From assembly GCA_030052745.1 (NCBI GenBank), contig JANBVO010000025.1:372001-436000 (forward strand): a DNA stretch of 64,000 nucleotides, written 5' to 3'. Below the pieces are notes generated by a model. That model saw only the letters and a list, made by a program, of their open reading frames with translations, was not told the origin of the DNA and made no database searches. This document shows positions 33,618 through 44,000 of this stretch, piece by piece. Position 1 is the stretch's first letter. Each line of letters begins with the position of its first letter. The translations under genes were made by a program, and so were the position numbers. Source of the stretch: Pleurostoma richardsiae (taxonomy: Eukaryota; Ascomycota; Sordariomycetes; Calosphaeriales; Pleurostomataceae).

Positions 33618-34342
33618 GTTGGAGGATTGACAACAAAGTTCAAGTGAGGGCAGAACTGAGACGGCGGTAACAGAGTTGAACCCTGGTCCCAACGTCCAAC
33701 GAAAGAGACTTGTCGAGAGATGAGGAACCAGTCGTTCGAAATGAGAGATGTGAGGATGTTCTCATATAAACCCTCAACAAGTGCCAGGATTCCCACGTTT
33801 TGGGATGGGTGGCCACAGAGCCCGGGGTAACGGGGGCTCTCCACAAGTTGCGACGCGATGGCTTGTCTAGGGGGTTCCCCGTTCAGCCGGCATTGGACAT
33901 TTCCAAGCGCCTTGTTCCCACCGGGAGAGGGTTTAGAGCAGTTAGGTCTTCCCGAGTCACAAGCCCTAAGCCAAGCGTGAATAATGAGTTGTCAGCAACT
34001 AGGGGTTGTCCTAGTCCGTTACCTTGCAAGTGGTCATTTGGCCAACCCCACACAACCCCAGATGCGGGGATGGCGTATTGAATGCGGGAAAGTCTTGTTG
34101 CCCCCCGTCTGTGGGGAAGAATACTTAGCCGGGGAACTTGAGTTGACGCGTTCAATCCGCGGAGATGCTTAGGTTTCGGGCTACAGAGCAAAGCGGATCT
34201 TCCATGGAACAACGGCCTGAAAGTTGTTGCGTTTGAGATGGAAGAGATGTTTCCCGAGTTCATTGCTGAGGTAAATGGGATTTCCGGGAGGTATGCTAGT
34301 CTAACGGATGAACAGATGCCCGCGATATCTTGAATTCCATCA
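33618..34342. other. Intergenic: qutD promoter and qutA 3' flank
   Basis: No gene is seen. A TTTATATG element on the minus strand near 33766 is a possible qutD TATA box about 150 bp upstream of the start. No good activator-site match was found by eye. Confidence 0.35.
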
Positions 34343-36670
34343 TCATACACCGCCAAACTCCCGCGCTAGAATCTCAGGTATATCACAGCCAGGCGCGAAC
34401 CCCAAGTTCGCCATGAACTGCGGCTCCATGTCCGCATCCACTCTGTCAGTGTAGTCTATGGACGCGAGGTCATCAAGAAGAGCATCGTAGTCCAACGACC
34501 CTCCACTGAAGCTTTGCCTCACAGGGCGTTGGAAGCCCAATGGTGGGCCTGGGCCACTGTGCATGCTGCTAGTTGGAGTCCCCAAGATACTCATTCCGCT
34601 GGGGACCGATGGTGCTGTGTCGGGACTGGTCGGCTTTGGCTGGGTGTAGTTCCCTACTATAAATGAAGTGTCCGCCACGGGGTAATGATGTTGGTGAGAA
34701 GTCAGAGGCCGAACCCCGAATGCCGCATGACTCCCGTAGCTGTCGGGCAGTGCAGGACTCGAGAATGCGAAGGACGGATTTGTAGGACCGTAAAGAATAG
34801 GAGCGGTTGGTGTCTGCGATGCCGCGGACCGAGGATGGCCTGTCCTCTTATCGTCGGCAAGTGTCCACACAGCAGAGAGGCTGTCGTTGAGCGCACGCCA
34901 TCTATCTTTATCATGCTGGTGCAGCCTGTCAAAACTCGGATGCTCCATTAACATGGCTAGACAAGGGGCTAAGAATGATGGAGCACCGCACGCCCCAAAG
35001 TGCGCGACAAACTGCTCTAATGATTCGATGAGTAGGTGGTAGGGGGCGTCGTCCATGGTGCAAAGGAGGGCGTTCGTCCAAAGGAAGATGAACTGAAGAA
35101 TGTACGCCGGCGGGACAGTCGCAGGGATGGAGTCCTCAGATGTCATGAAGGAGCTGAATGGTAATCCAGGCCTGACTACTTGATGCAATCGGACAACCAG
35201 TCGCCGAGGATCCTCTGGTCGCATGGCATCTGCAGACGCTCTGCTCGTCGTCATATTTCTCCGCAGGAACTTGAACACGTCGTGTAGTTGATTGAAGGAA
35301 GTGAGAGAATACGCGGGGGTTCGACTGGACGCCGCGGAAACATACTCATCCTGCCCGAACCCTTCACATGGTGTCCATGGCTGCCACTCGTCCAGCTCGT
35401 CCTCAGGGACACTCGAGTTATACGCATCGAGAAGTGCGAGACCATTACTAATGGATGATCTTCGTAGTGTGGAAATCATCGTCTCAAGGACCGAGCAACC
35501 GATTAAGACCGCATGGATCTTCCGTTGTTGTCGATCGTGTCCATGCGGTCGGTTAAGGCCACCGTCCGAGTCGAGAGCGATGTGCTTAGCAAGGCCAAGC
35601 AGTATCCATGCAGCGGTGTTGTTTCTCCTGCCGATATTGACCAGCGTGAGCAGAAGCAGAGCCCTGGCATGTTGGAACTGGAATGGGCCATCCTCGGACG
35701 GTATCAACCGCCTTGCAACGTCGTAGATCTCGTGTGGTAGCCGCGGAGAATAGTGAACCTCCTGTGGCGAGTTCTCGGAGAAGACCCGCGAGGATACACT
35801 CGGCTTTGAACTCGCAGAGTCCTGAAACGATGCAAGAGCCAGGACGCTCCACAGTTCGGCATGTGCAGCTGATGACAAGCTAGAAGGCGCGATGCCTTCG
35901 GTCCCGTACAAGTATACCGTCTTCAGCAGGTCCTGCTTCTCGAGTATGGGGAACCAGCAATGGGTATAGGAGAAGTAGATGTCCAGCAACCTCCAATGGT
36001 TAGGAGGAAGTTTCAACGGCATAGTCTCTCGAGCAGGGTAGTCTTCGTAGGTCAGTTGGGATGCGTTCGTAGTGCCGGACGGCGGCGCTGGCGACGCAGT
36101 ATCGCCAGCAGTGGGCCGGCCGTCACTGTTCCCATCGAGGCACAGTTCTGTCTCTGTGTCGTCACCGGACGAGGACTTTTCCGCCCGTTGGCGAGATGCC
36201 TCGCCGCTGTCAGTGGAGAGAATGCGATCGACTTCTTTGTGTACCCTGCTCTTCCTCCATCGCTTGTGCAATCGATTTGCCTTGTCTGACTCCTTCCCTC
36301 CGACTAGGAGGCGCCGCCCCTGCCCGCCGTCGTGGGTTATGAAGTTCTCAAGGGCCTTCTCGCAGCCGGGAACATGCTCGAAAAGCCAGGCGAGCGTCAG
36401 TTCCAATGTCCGGATGTAACCCGTCTGGACGCCTCTCTTCTTGGGATTGGCTTCGTAGGTACAGGGGCGGTTCTGTGATACGCAGGGAAAACACAACGGT
36501 TGTATGCCGTCACACTTCTCCCGTGCGGCTCGGCATTGGTCGCACGCCCTCGATACGCGCTGTCGCTTGGCTGGAGACACTGCGCGGTCGGCCGTGGAGT
36601 CGGCCGTCGCGACAGATGCACGGCGTTCGCCTTTGTTGCCAGCCTCCGCGGTCTTTCGCTTCGAAGGCAT
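34343..36670 (-). CDS. qutA: Zn2Cys6 activator of quinate utilisation
   Basis: This uninterrupted frame of 775 residues encodes the pathway-specific activator. The zinc cluster has Cys43, 46, 53, 60, 63 and 70 (spacing C-x2-C-x6-C-x6-C-x2-C-x6-C) within RVSRACDQCRAAREKCDG. It is followed by the linker PKKRGVQTGYIRTLELTLAW, which is nearly diagnostic for QutA/QA-1F. The middle (about 215-640) is the fungal-specific transcription-factor domain (LLDIYFSYTHCWFPILEK, ARALLLLTLVNIGRRNNTAAW). The C-terminal 130 residues are Ser/Pro-rich and end in an acidic segment, a likely activation region. It is expected to bind the operator at 27482-27497 and to be held inactive by QutR, whose gene is divergently transcribed 570 bp away. 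Confidence 0.95.
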   Translation of the reverse strand: MPSKRKTAEAGNKGERRASVATADSTADRAVSPAKRQRVSRACDQCRAAREKCDGIQPLCFPCVSQNRPCTYEANPKKRGVQTGYIRTLELTLAWLFEHVPGCEKALENFITHDGGQGRRLLVGGKESDKANRLHKRWRKSRVHKEVDRILSTDSGEASRQRAEKSSSGDDTETELCLDGNSDGRPTAGDTASPAPPSGTTNASQLTYEDYPARETMPLKLPPNHWRLLDIYFSYTHCWFPILEKQDLLKTVYLYGTEGIAPSSLSSAAHAELWSVLALASFQDSASSKPSVSSRVFSENSPQEVHYSPRLPHEIYDVARRLIPSEDGPFQFQHARALLLLTLVNIGRRNNTAAWILLGLAKHIALDSDGGLNRPHGHDRQQRKIHAVLIGCSVLETMISTLRRSSISNGLALLDAYNSSVPEDELDEWQPWTPCEGFGQDEYVSAASSRTPAYSLTSFNQLHDVFKFLRRNMTTSRASADAMRPEDPRRLVVRLHQVVRPGLPFSSFMTSEDSIPATVPPAYILQFIFLWTNALLCTMDDAPYHLLIESLEQFVAHFGACGAPSFLAPCLAMLMEHPSFDRLHQHDKDRWRALNDSLSAVWTLADDKRTGHPRSAASQTPTAPILYGPTNPSFAFSSPALPDSYGSHAAFGVRPLTSHQHHYPVADTSFIVGNYTQPKPTSPDTAPSVPSGMSILGTPTSSMHSGPGPPLGFQRPVRQSFSGGSLDYDALLDDLASIDYTDRVDADMEPQFMANLGFAPGCDIPEILAREFGGV

Positions 36671-37240
36671 TGCTCGTCTCTCCCACTTTGTATTATGGCA
36701 AAGCGATGGAAACGCATTTCAGAGAGGGATAATCTGGAAGGGGACGGTGACCACCGCTGGGGAGGATGAGGGGGCGTATCCGGTGCCGGGTAAGCTTGCT
36801 TCGTCACTTTCTCGTAACAAAGGCCAGCTTTGAGGTCTAGTTCTCGCTATGGTCCAACCGTCGTCGCAAGATTAATAACCCCACGATGCGGATTCCCCGC
36901 AGAGAGGTTGGGAAGCAAGGCCTACAGAGAATCTGGGGTAGCTGAAGCACCGGAAAACTGGGGGGACGTGAGTGCGGGGGTGGTAATGAGACAGGGGCGG
37001 ATAAACACTCTCCCCCCTTGCAGATCTCGGCTCTTGGTAGCGGGACGCCATTATCTCACCAGGAATGCTTAGCGATCTGGTCGGGCGGAGACTCACCATC
37101 ACCATCGCACGTGTCACGGAATTGACAATTCGGTGTGTGCGCTGAGTCTTTGCCGTCGATTTCAATATTGTCAATCGGCGTCTTGTCATCCAAGGTGTTG
37201 CCAACTACTGCAAGTGAAAACGTCGTCCCCTTTGGTCGCG
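36671..37240. promoter_or_regulatory. Divergent promoter of the qutA activator and qutR repressor genes
   Basis: This 570-bp shared region contains three CreA-type carbon-repression motifs (SYGGRG) on the plus strand at 36933-36938 (CTGGGG), 36959-36964 (CTGGGG) and 36974-36979 (GCGGGG). Clustering of such sites would fit glucose repression of the regulators, but single motifs are common by chance. No close QUTA site is seen. Confidence 0.4.
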
Positions 37241-40026
37241 ATGGCGTCCGTTGTGGCGGGAGTAAAGCGCCCCTTCTCCACGATGGCCGTCGGCTGGGAG
37301 GGGCGCAGCGAACAGGAGCCTAACCGAGGCAGCCCGTTCCCCAAAGAATACCAGCATAGACCGCGGGAATCGAATAGGCGATCTCTGGCATCGGGAGAGG
37401 TGTCCTCCTCAAGTCAAGGTTAGTAGAATACCATCTACAGTTGCGAGGGACCGTCACTCGGGCGAAGCTAGCTAACCAACGTATGCTTTGGGCAGCATCT
37501 CGGTCTACTGCGAGCTCTCCAGCTCCGTCTACCGAGCTTTCAGTGGTTAGGCTGTTTGAACACGATGCTTCGGTCATCCTCACCGGCATCAGGGGCGCGG
37601 GCAAGTCCACGCTCGCCGTCATTGCATCCACAGCGATGAAGAGGAGGGTAGTCGATGCTGAGAAAGTATTCCAAGAAGTCACTGGCCTGTCCAGTGCCTT
37701 GTACAAGAAAACGCATGGTACGGTCGAGTACAGTGGACGGCAGTCAGAGATCTTGCGGGATATCCTCCACCGTCACCGAAAAGGGGCCGTCATTGTCTGC
37801 TCGTGGATGGAGAGAAACATCCAGTCCCTGCTCGTGGAATTCAGTGCCACGAACCCGATCATCTACATTGCTCGAGATGCCAAAGCCATTCAGAAGCATC
37901 TCAGGGTCTGGGATGACGCCAGGATCCAAGATTTACTCGATGCCAGTGGGTCGGTGTTCCGAAAATGCACACACTTCGAGTTCTTCAATGTCTCCGAAGG
38001 CTCCTCGAAGTCGGACGGGTCTGACACCTCCAGCGGGAAAGAAGAACTAGACCAGAGAGCTCCGGCACCGTACCTAACACTGAAGAGAGCAGAGAGGCAT
38101 TTCCTCAAGTTTCTGTCCCTGATCCTGCCAAAGGGCACTATACCCTTCATTGAGTCTGCTTTTCCGCTGGCGTCGCTGCCCACGGAACGACGACACTTCA
38201 CCTATGCGATGTCAATTCGCCTGTCAACGCTTCGCACAAGGGACATTGATATCGAAGAGGTGGAAACCGGTGCCGACGCCATTGAAGTTGTAGTAGACGA
38301 CCTGATCATTGACGAAGGGAGGCAGAACAGTGAACGGTTCAATGAACATTTTACCCCGCAGGTTGCGAGCGAGACCAGTCGCATCATCAGCCATGTTCGG
38401 AGGAGCACCGTTGTCCCCATATTCTACCACGTCATATTTCCTGAGTCTGCTCTGACCAGCGATTCCTGGGCGTCGCTCTACCTGGCTTATGTGCTCCATG
38501 GCCTAAGACTTGCGCCCGAGTACGTCTCCGTGGATTTACGACTGGGAGACACCGATATCGCGCGTCTTCGGATGACAAAGGGTCGGTCCAAGCTAGTTGG
38601 CAATGTCAGTCTGACGACGACATCGCCACCCCCGTGGAATGATGCCATCTGGCTGTCCTACTACCGCAGGGCACGGAGCTTAGGCTGTGATCTTGTACGG
38701 TTCACTCGCAAAGCGGATCACTTCACGGACAACTTCGAAGTATCGCATCTGCACAGAGCTATCGAGACACTCGGCGAGCCTCGCATACCATTAATTGCAT
38801 ATAACACCGGCCGGAACGGAAGAAACTCGGCTTGCTTCAACCAGGTATTAACGTCTGTCCTTCCAGAGGATCTTGACGGCTCGCCGCTCGAAGATTCCGA
38901 CTCCGAAAGCCAGTATCCGCGGCCAGCCCTGACTGCCGTTGAGGCTACCCGCGCCCTCTACTCCTCCTTTGTGTATGAGCCGATGAAGATGTACGTCTTC
39001 GGAGCCAACGTCAGCTACAGCTTGTCTCCAGCGATGCACAACGCAGCTCTCGCCGCCTGTGGCATACCCCATCACTACAAACCTCACTCGACGACCTCCA
39101 TCCGGGGTATCCAGGAACTAGTCAGCGACCCGCAGTTTGCGGGCGCTTCGGTCGGTCTTCCGTTCAAGATCGAGGTGATCACCCTTACCCACTCCCTGAG
39201 CTCCCACGCCAAGGCTATTGGGGCAGTCAACACCCTGATACCAGTACGGCGACTGAACCCGGACGGGAGCGTCCCAGACGACTTTCTGCTGTTCCAGTGC
39301 CGCAACCAGTCTGGTCCCGTCAAAGCCCTGTACGGGGAGAACACCGACTGGATCGGCATCCGGGCGTGTCTCCGGCGGGGGCTCTCGCCAGCCAACGCCG
39401 TGAGGTCCACCAGCTGCGGCCTCATCGTCGGCGCCGGCGGCATGGCGCGGGCAGCCGTCTACGCGATGCTCCAGCTGGGCGTGAAGAACATCGTCATCTT
39501 CAACCGCACCGTCCACAACGCCGAGAAGCTCGTCGCGCACTTCACGCGGCTCCTCTCGCGGAACGACCTGCCGCTCATGAGCGCCGAGCCGGGGGTCGAG
39601 ACGCAGTTCCACGTCATCAGGTCTCGGCAGGATCCCTGGCCGGAGGCATTCCGGCTGCCCACCTTGATCGTCTCCTGTATACCCACGCACAGCATCGGGG
39701 ACAGCCCCGCGCCGGAGTTCACGCTCCCGCCGGCATGGCTCGGCAGCCCGACCGGCGGGGTTCTCGTCGAGCTCGCGTACAAGACGCTAAACACGCCGCT
39801 GCTGGAGCAGAGCCGGCGGGAGGCGCATCGCGGCTGGGTGACGATGGATGGGCTCGATCTCCTGCCGGAACAGGGGTTTGCGCAGTTCGAGTTGTTCACG
39901 GGGCGGCGTGCGCCACGGCGCCTGATGAGGCGCGAGGTGTTCAGGGCTTATCCAGATGATCAGGGGCGGTCTAATCTCCCCCAATTGCAGCCGCGGCTGG
40001 ATAACATTGTGGAACAGGAGCCTTGA
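37241..40026 (+). CDS. qutR: Quinate pathway repressor, AROM-derived
   Basis: Two exons, 37241-37418 and 37496-40026 (77-nt intron with GCTAACC branch point), give 902 residues. The protein copies the three C-terminal domains of pentafunctional AROM. The first is a shikimate-kinase-like domain with Walker [15 protein letters not shown] (about 88-100). The second is a type I dehydroquinase-like domain (about 255-480). The third is a shikimate-dehydrogenase-like domain (about 515-890; [58 protein letters not shown]). In QutR/QA-1S these domains sense intermediates and block the activator instead of catalysing. The start at 37241 is inferred from the splice. The second exon also opens in frame upstream of the acceptor, which would give a false N-terminus. 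The first exon is a disordered Ser/Arg-rich tail. Confidence 0.93.
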
Positions 40027-41093
40027 TCTGTCATGTTGGGAGCGGCTGGTGAATGATTGCATTTGGTTGGCTCTCTCTTTATGAAGGCCTGGTTGCATAC
40101 GGAGGCTCTCATTCTGACGTTAATTAGTGCTTCAACGACAAATACGAGCGAGCTTTTGGAGTTAAATCATCATATATACTTCTCATATACTGGAAAGCCG
40201 ATGAAATCATATGGATCTTAGCTGAGAAAAGACGAAGAGTTCAGAAAATGGTGTGGAATCAAGCCCTCCGTAAAGTGATGGTTTACAAGTCGTTAAGAAG
40301 TTACGCAAAAGAGAAACCGTACCCTGCCGTGATGCCGAGGCCATTGCCACCAGCGAGAGGTATCTTCTAGAGCGGCATAGCATGCTAGACCTCGAATGGC
40401 ACTTTTGGCCGGTGGTGTTTCCAATCAAGTTATAGTACTATAACAAAATTCGGTGGCGTGATCTTTAACCGCGAGACCGCTCATCATGGTCTTCACAAAC
40501 CTTAGACTCGGCAACTGAACTTACTTCACCTTGCCTCTGCCAATAGTAGCACAAAGTGATAGTGAATAGTATCACATTGCGCAAACTATTACTTAGATAC
40601 GCAACCCAAGTTCTGCCCCCCAGCGCCGGTGAGCCCTCAATTCCCAGTTGCAAACGTAAATCGGCTATTTGCCATTTAGCTATGATAGCCATTACTGCGT
40701 CTTCCTCAAGAACCACCACGGTCATTTCGCAACTGGGAAGACGTGTTACATTCCAAGTTGTTACCATATGTCCAGATTTCAGTTCCTATGCCACGTACGA
40801 AAGGCACCTCACAATAGAGCTTGGTCAGGAACTACTGTGAATCTATTTCTCTGCCGTGTTGATACGCCATCATGTTCTACCAAGGTATAGTTGCCTAAGC
40901 GAGTCGCTTAATGAGAATGAGGTTGAATCATCTGCCCGCAACTCCCACTACACCACAACCCCTTTTGACCCTTTCTAGTACTCCCTAAGCCGTGTACATG
41001 AAGACTACGCTGAAGATCAGGCCATCTTTCTTGTCCTTCCTTCTTCATTGTTCTCTAATCTTGGTCTCTCCCAATCTTGTGATGCCGAGCTCT
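40027..41093. other. Intergenic between convergent qutR and the A-T-R-R gene
   Basis: AT-rich 3' flanks of both genes, no coding frame supported. Confidence 0.4.
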
Positions 41094-44000
41094 TCAAATT
41101 GGTTCATCCCTCGGCTCGATAAGCACCTCGTTAACGGCCACATACCCCGGCTGCCGCAGCGCATACACGATCGCCCCCGCCACGTCCTCCGGGTCCAGCA
41201 CCTTGGCGCCCGACGGCTCGCCGTACTTCTTGACCGCCTCCGTGTCCGTCGACATGCCCAGCAGCTCCGTGGCCGTGTTGCCCGGCTGCACCGACGTGAC
41301 CCGCAGGCCCGACCCGGCCGTCTCGAGCCGCAGCGTCTGCAGCGCCGCCTCGACGAAGAACTTGCTCGCCGAGTACACGCCCAGCCCCGGGAACACCTTG
41401 CGCCCGGCGTCGGACGAGATGGCCACGATGTGCCCCGCGCCGCGGGCCAGCATCCCCGGCACCGTCGAGGACAGGCAGTGCAGCAGCCCCTTGCAGTTGA
41501 CGTCGACGGTGCGCTCCCAGTCGTCGGTCCGCACGTTGGCCATCAGGGTGTAGTACATGACTCCAGCGCACGCGACGAGGATGTCGACGGGGCCGAGCGC
41601 CTCGGTGGCAGCGTGCATGAGCGACTCGACCTGGGCCCGGTCCGTGACGTCGGTCTTGTGGACAATGACTTTGACTCCGTGCGTGGCGAGCTTGCCCTTG
41701 AGTGACTCTAGGGCCTCCGTGCGGCGAGCGGCGAGCGCGACGTGTGTCCCCTCTCGGGCTAGAGCTGCAGCGACTGCAGCGCCTATGCCGGACGAGGCGC
41801 CGGTCACGACGGCCACACGGCCAGTTAGCGGCCCGGCCTTCTTCGGCGCCGTGGCTGTGCTCGGCTCTTCCCGGCGCGGCGGCTTCGAGAGCCAGCCACG
41901 AGCGTAGAAGTGGCGAGTGTACGTCCGGAGCAGCTTCATGTCAGTCTCAGGGCGCTGTAGTCCATATAGACTCAGCACGGGCTTCGTCGCAGCGTCGTTG
42001 AGAACAATCACGGATGTCAGGAATTCCGGGCTTGGCATACCGCCGCGCAGGATGTCCACCGTAAATATGTCCTGGCCAGCTTTCGCGGAGCCTCTCTTCT
42101 CATTCCACAAGGCGACCCAGTCGTCCCATTTCAGAGGCTCGGTCGGGTAGCCGAGCTTAGCCAAGTCGTTGAAGAGGGATGGAGCAGCCACGGGTTTGGC
42201 ATCGCCGAGATGGAAGACGAGCTGGCCCGGGCTGGTGTGACCGGCAAGAGCCACTATGGCTTTGCTGACGAAGTCGACGGCAGTCATCTCCATGAACCAG
42301 TCGGGAACATCTGGCGCATATCCGAGATGGAGTGACTCGACAATCAGCGCTGTGAGGAGATCGTACGTATTCGTAGAGCCGGATGTCGTTGAGCCGCTCA
42401 GGGTGCCAGGACGATATATCCTGACCGGCAAACCACGACGGTTGGCTTCCTGGACCAGCTGCTCAGCAACCCACTTCGTCTGGCCGTACCCATCCATAAG
42501 TTTCGTTGGTACGTCGTCAATGCCGATCATCGCGTCTTCCGGCCAGCCCTCCTTCGAGGGCGGCAACACGCCGTTGGTGGAGATATGATGGACAGTTGCG
42601 CCGCTTCGGCACGCGAGACGCAGAACCTCCCTCGTGCCGCCCACATTAGGGTTCCGCAGCGCTGCGTAAGGATAGACAAGGTTGACTGTGGCACCAGCGT
42701 GAATGATGACCTGCACATGAGCAGCGAGCTCCTCGAATGCATCAGGGGAAAGGCCGAGTCGTTTCCGCGCAAGGTTTCCGGGGAGGACTTCGACGCGGTC
42801 GAGTATCGAGTCGTCCCACAGACCAACATCGACGAGATTCTTTCGAAGTCTCGCCATCCCTGCCGGACGATCATTTTCTGACGGCTCAGCGAAGCGAACA
42901 AGGCAGATAATGTTAGCCGCCGTCCTTTCTAATATATCACGGAGCAGGAAGGCCCCCAAAAAGCCAGTCACACCGGTGAGAAGGACGTTGCTAGCGTCCG
43001 CGAGAGAGCAGATCGTTGCGTTCGGCGGCGGTCGGATGTCATCGGCGAGTTCAGAATCTGCACGCAGGACGGCAGGCAGGTCAGCTTGCACTGCTGCGGT
43101 ATGGCCGTCGCGAGCGTCGCGGACAACCTCCAAATGACCTTCAAGGGTAGGGGCTCCAGCAAGGCGGGTTACAGGCACGGGGAACCCGAACGTCGCGGAC
43201 AACCGACGAGCCAGGTCCGCGAGAGCCAAGGAGTGCCCACCCAAGTCAAAGAAGTCGTGCTTCTGCGTCACGGCGCTCAGTGGCACGTTGAGACAGGCGG
43301 CCCACAGCTTTGCAATGGCCTCCACCGTGATTTGTATGTTCCGGTCGTCCTTCTTTCCGTTCACGGCAGGTGGCGCTGGTGCCTTCACGGTTGGGGGCGG
43401 CAGCCGCTTGAGGTCGGCTTTGCCGGAAACCTCATGTGTTGGCAGCTCTTCCATTTCCACCCAGAGCGCCGGAATCATGTAATGCGCGAGATGGTCCGTT
43501 AGCACCCGTCGTGCGACCGGGCTGTAGCCGGACTCGTCGATCAAGGGGATTGGACGATCTCCAGGCTCCTTATCACGCACTATATATGCAACGAGTTGCC
43601 GCTCCAGACCGTCGCCATGCGCTATTACCGCACAGTGTCTCACGGCCAGGTTCTTGACGATCGCGTTCTCAACAGCACCAGGCTGGACACTGTAGCCTCG
43701 GACCTTGATCATGGCCCCAACCCGCCCAGTGATCTCTAAGAGGCCGGATGGAAGAAGTCTTGCGAGGTCTCCTGTTCGGTACATCCTGGCTCCTGAAGTG
43801 CTGTCGAAGGGATCGGGTAAGAATGATTTTGCCGTGGTCTCTGGCAAGTTGAGGTAGCCGACGGCCAAGAGACCACCGCCCACGAACAGCTCTCCGCTGA
43901 CGCCGTCGGGGACTTTGTTTCCCTGCTCGTTGAGGATATATGTGTGCTTGGAGTCCATTGGTGGTCCGACAGGGCAGACAGTGCACCCTTCCTCAACCTC

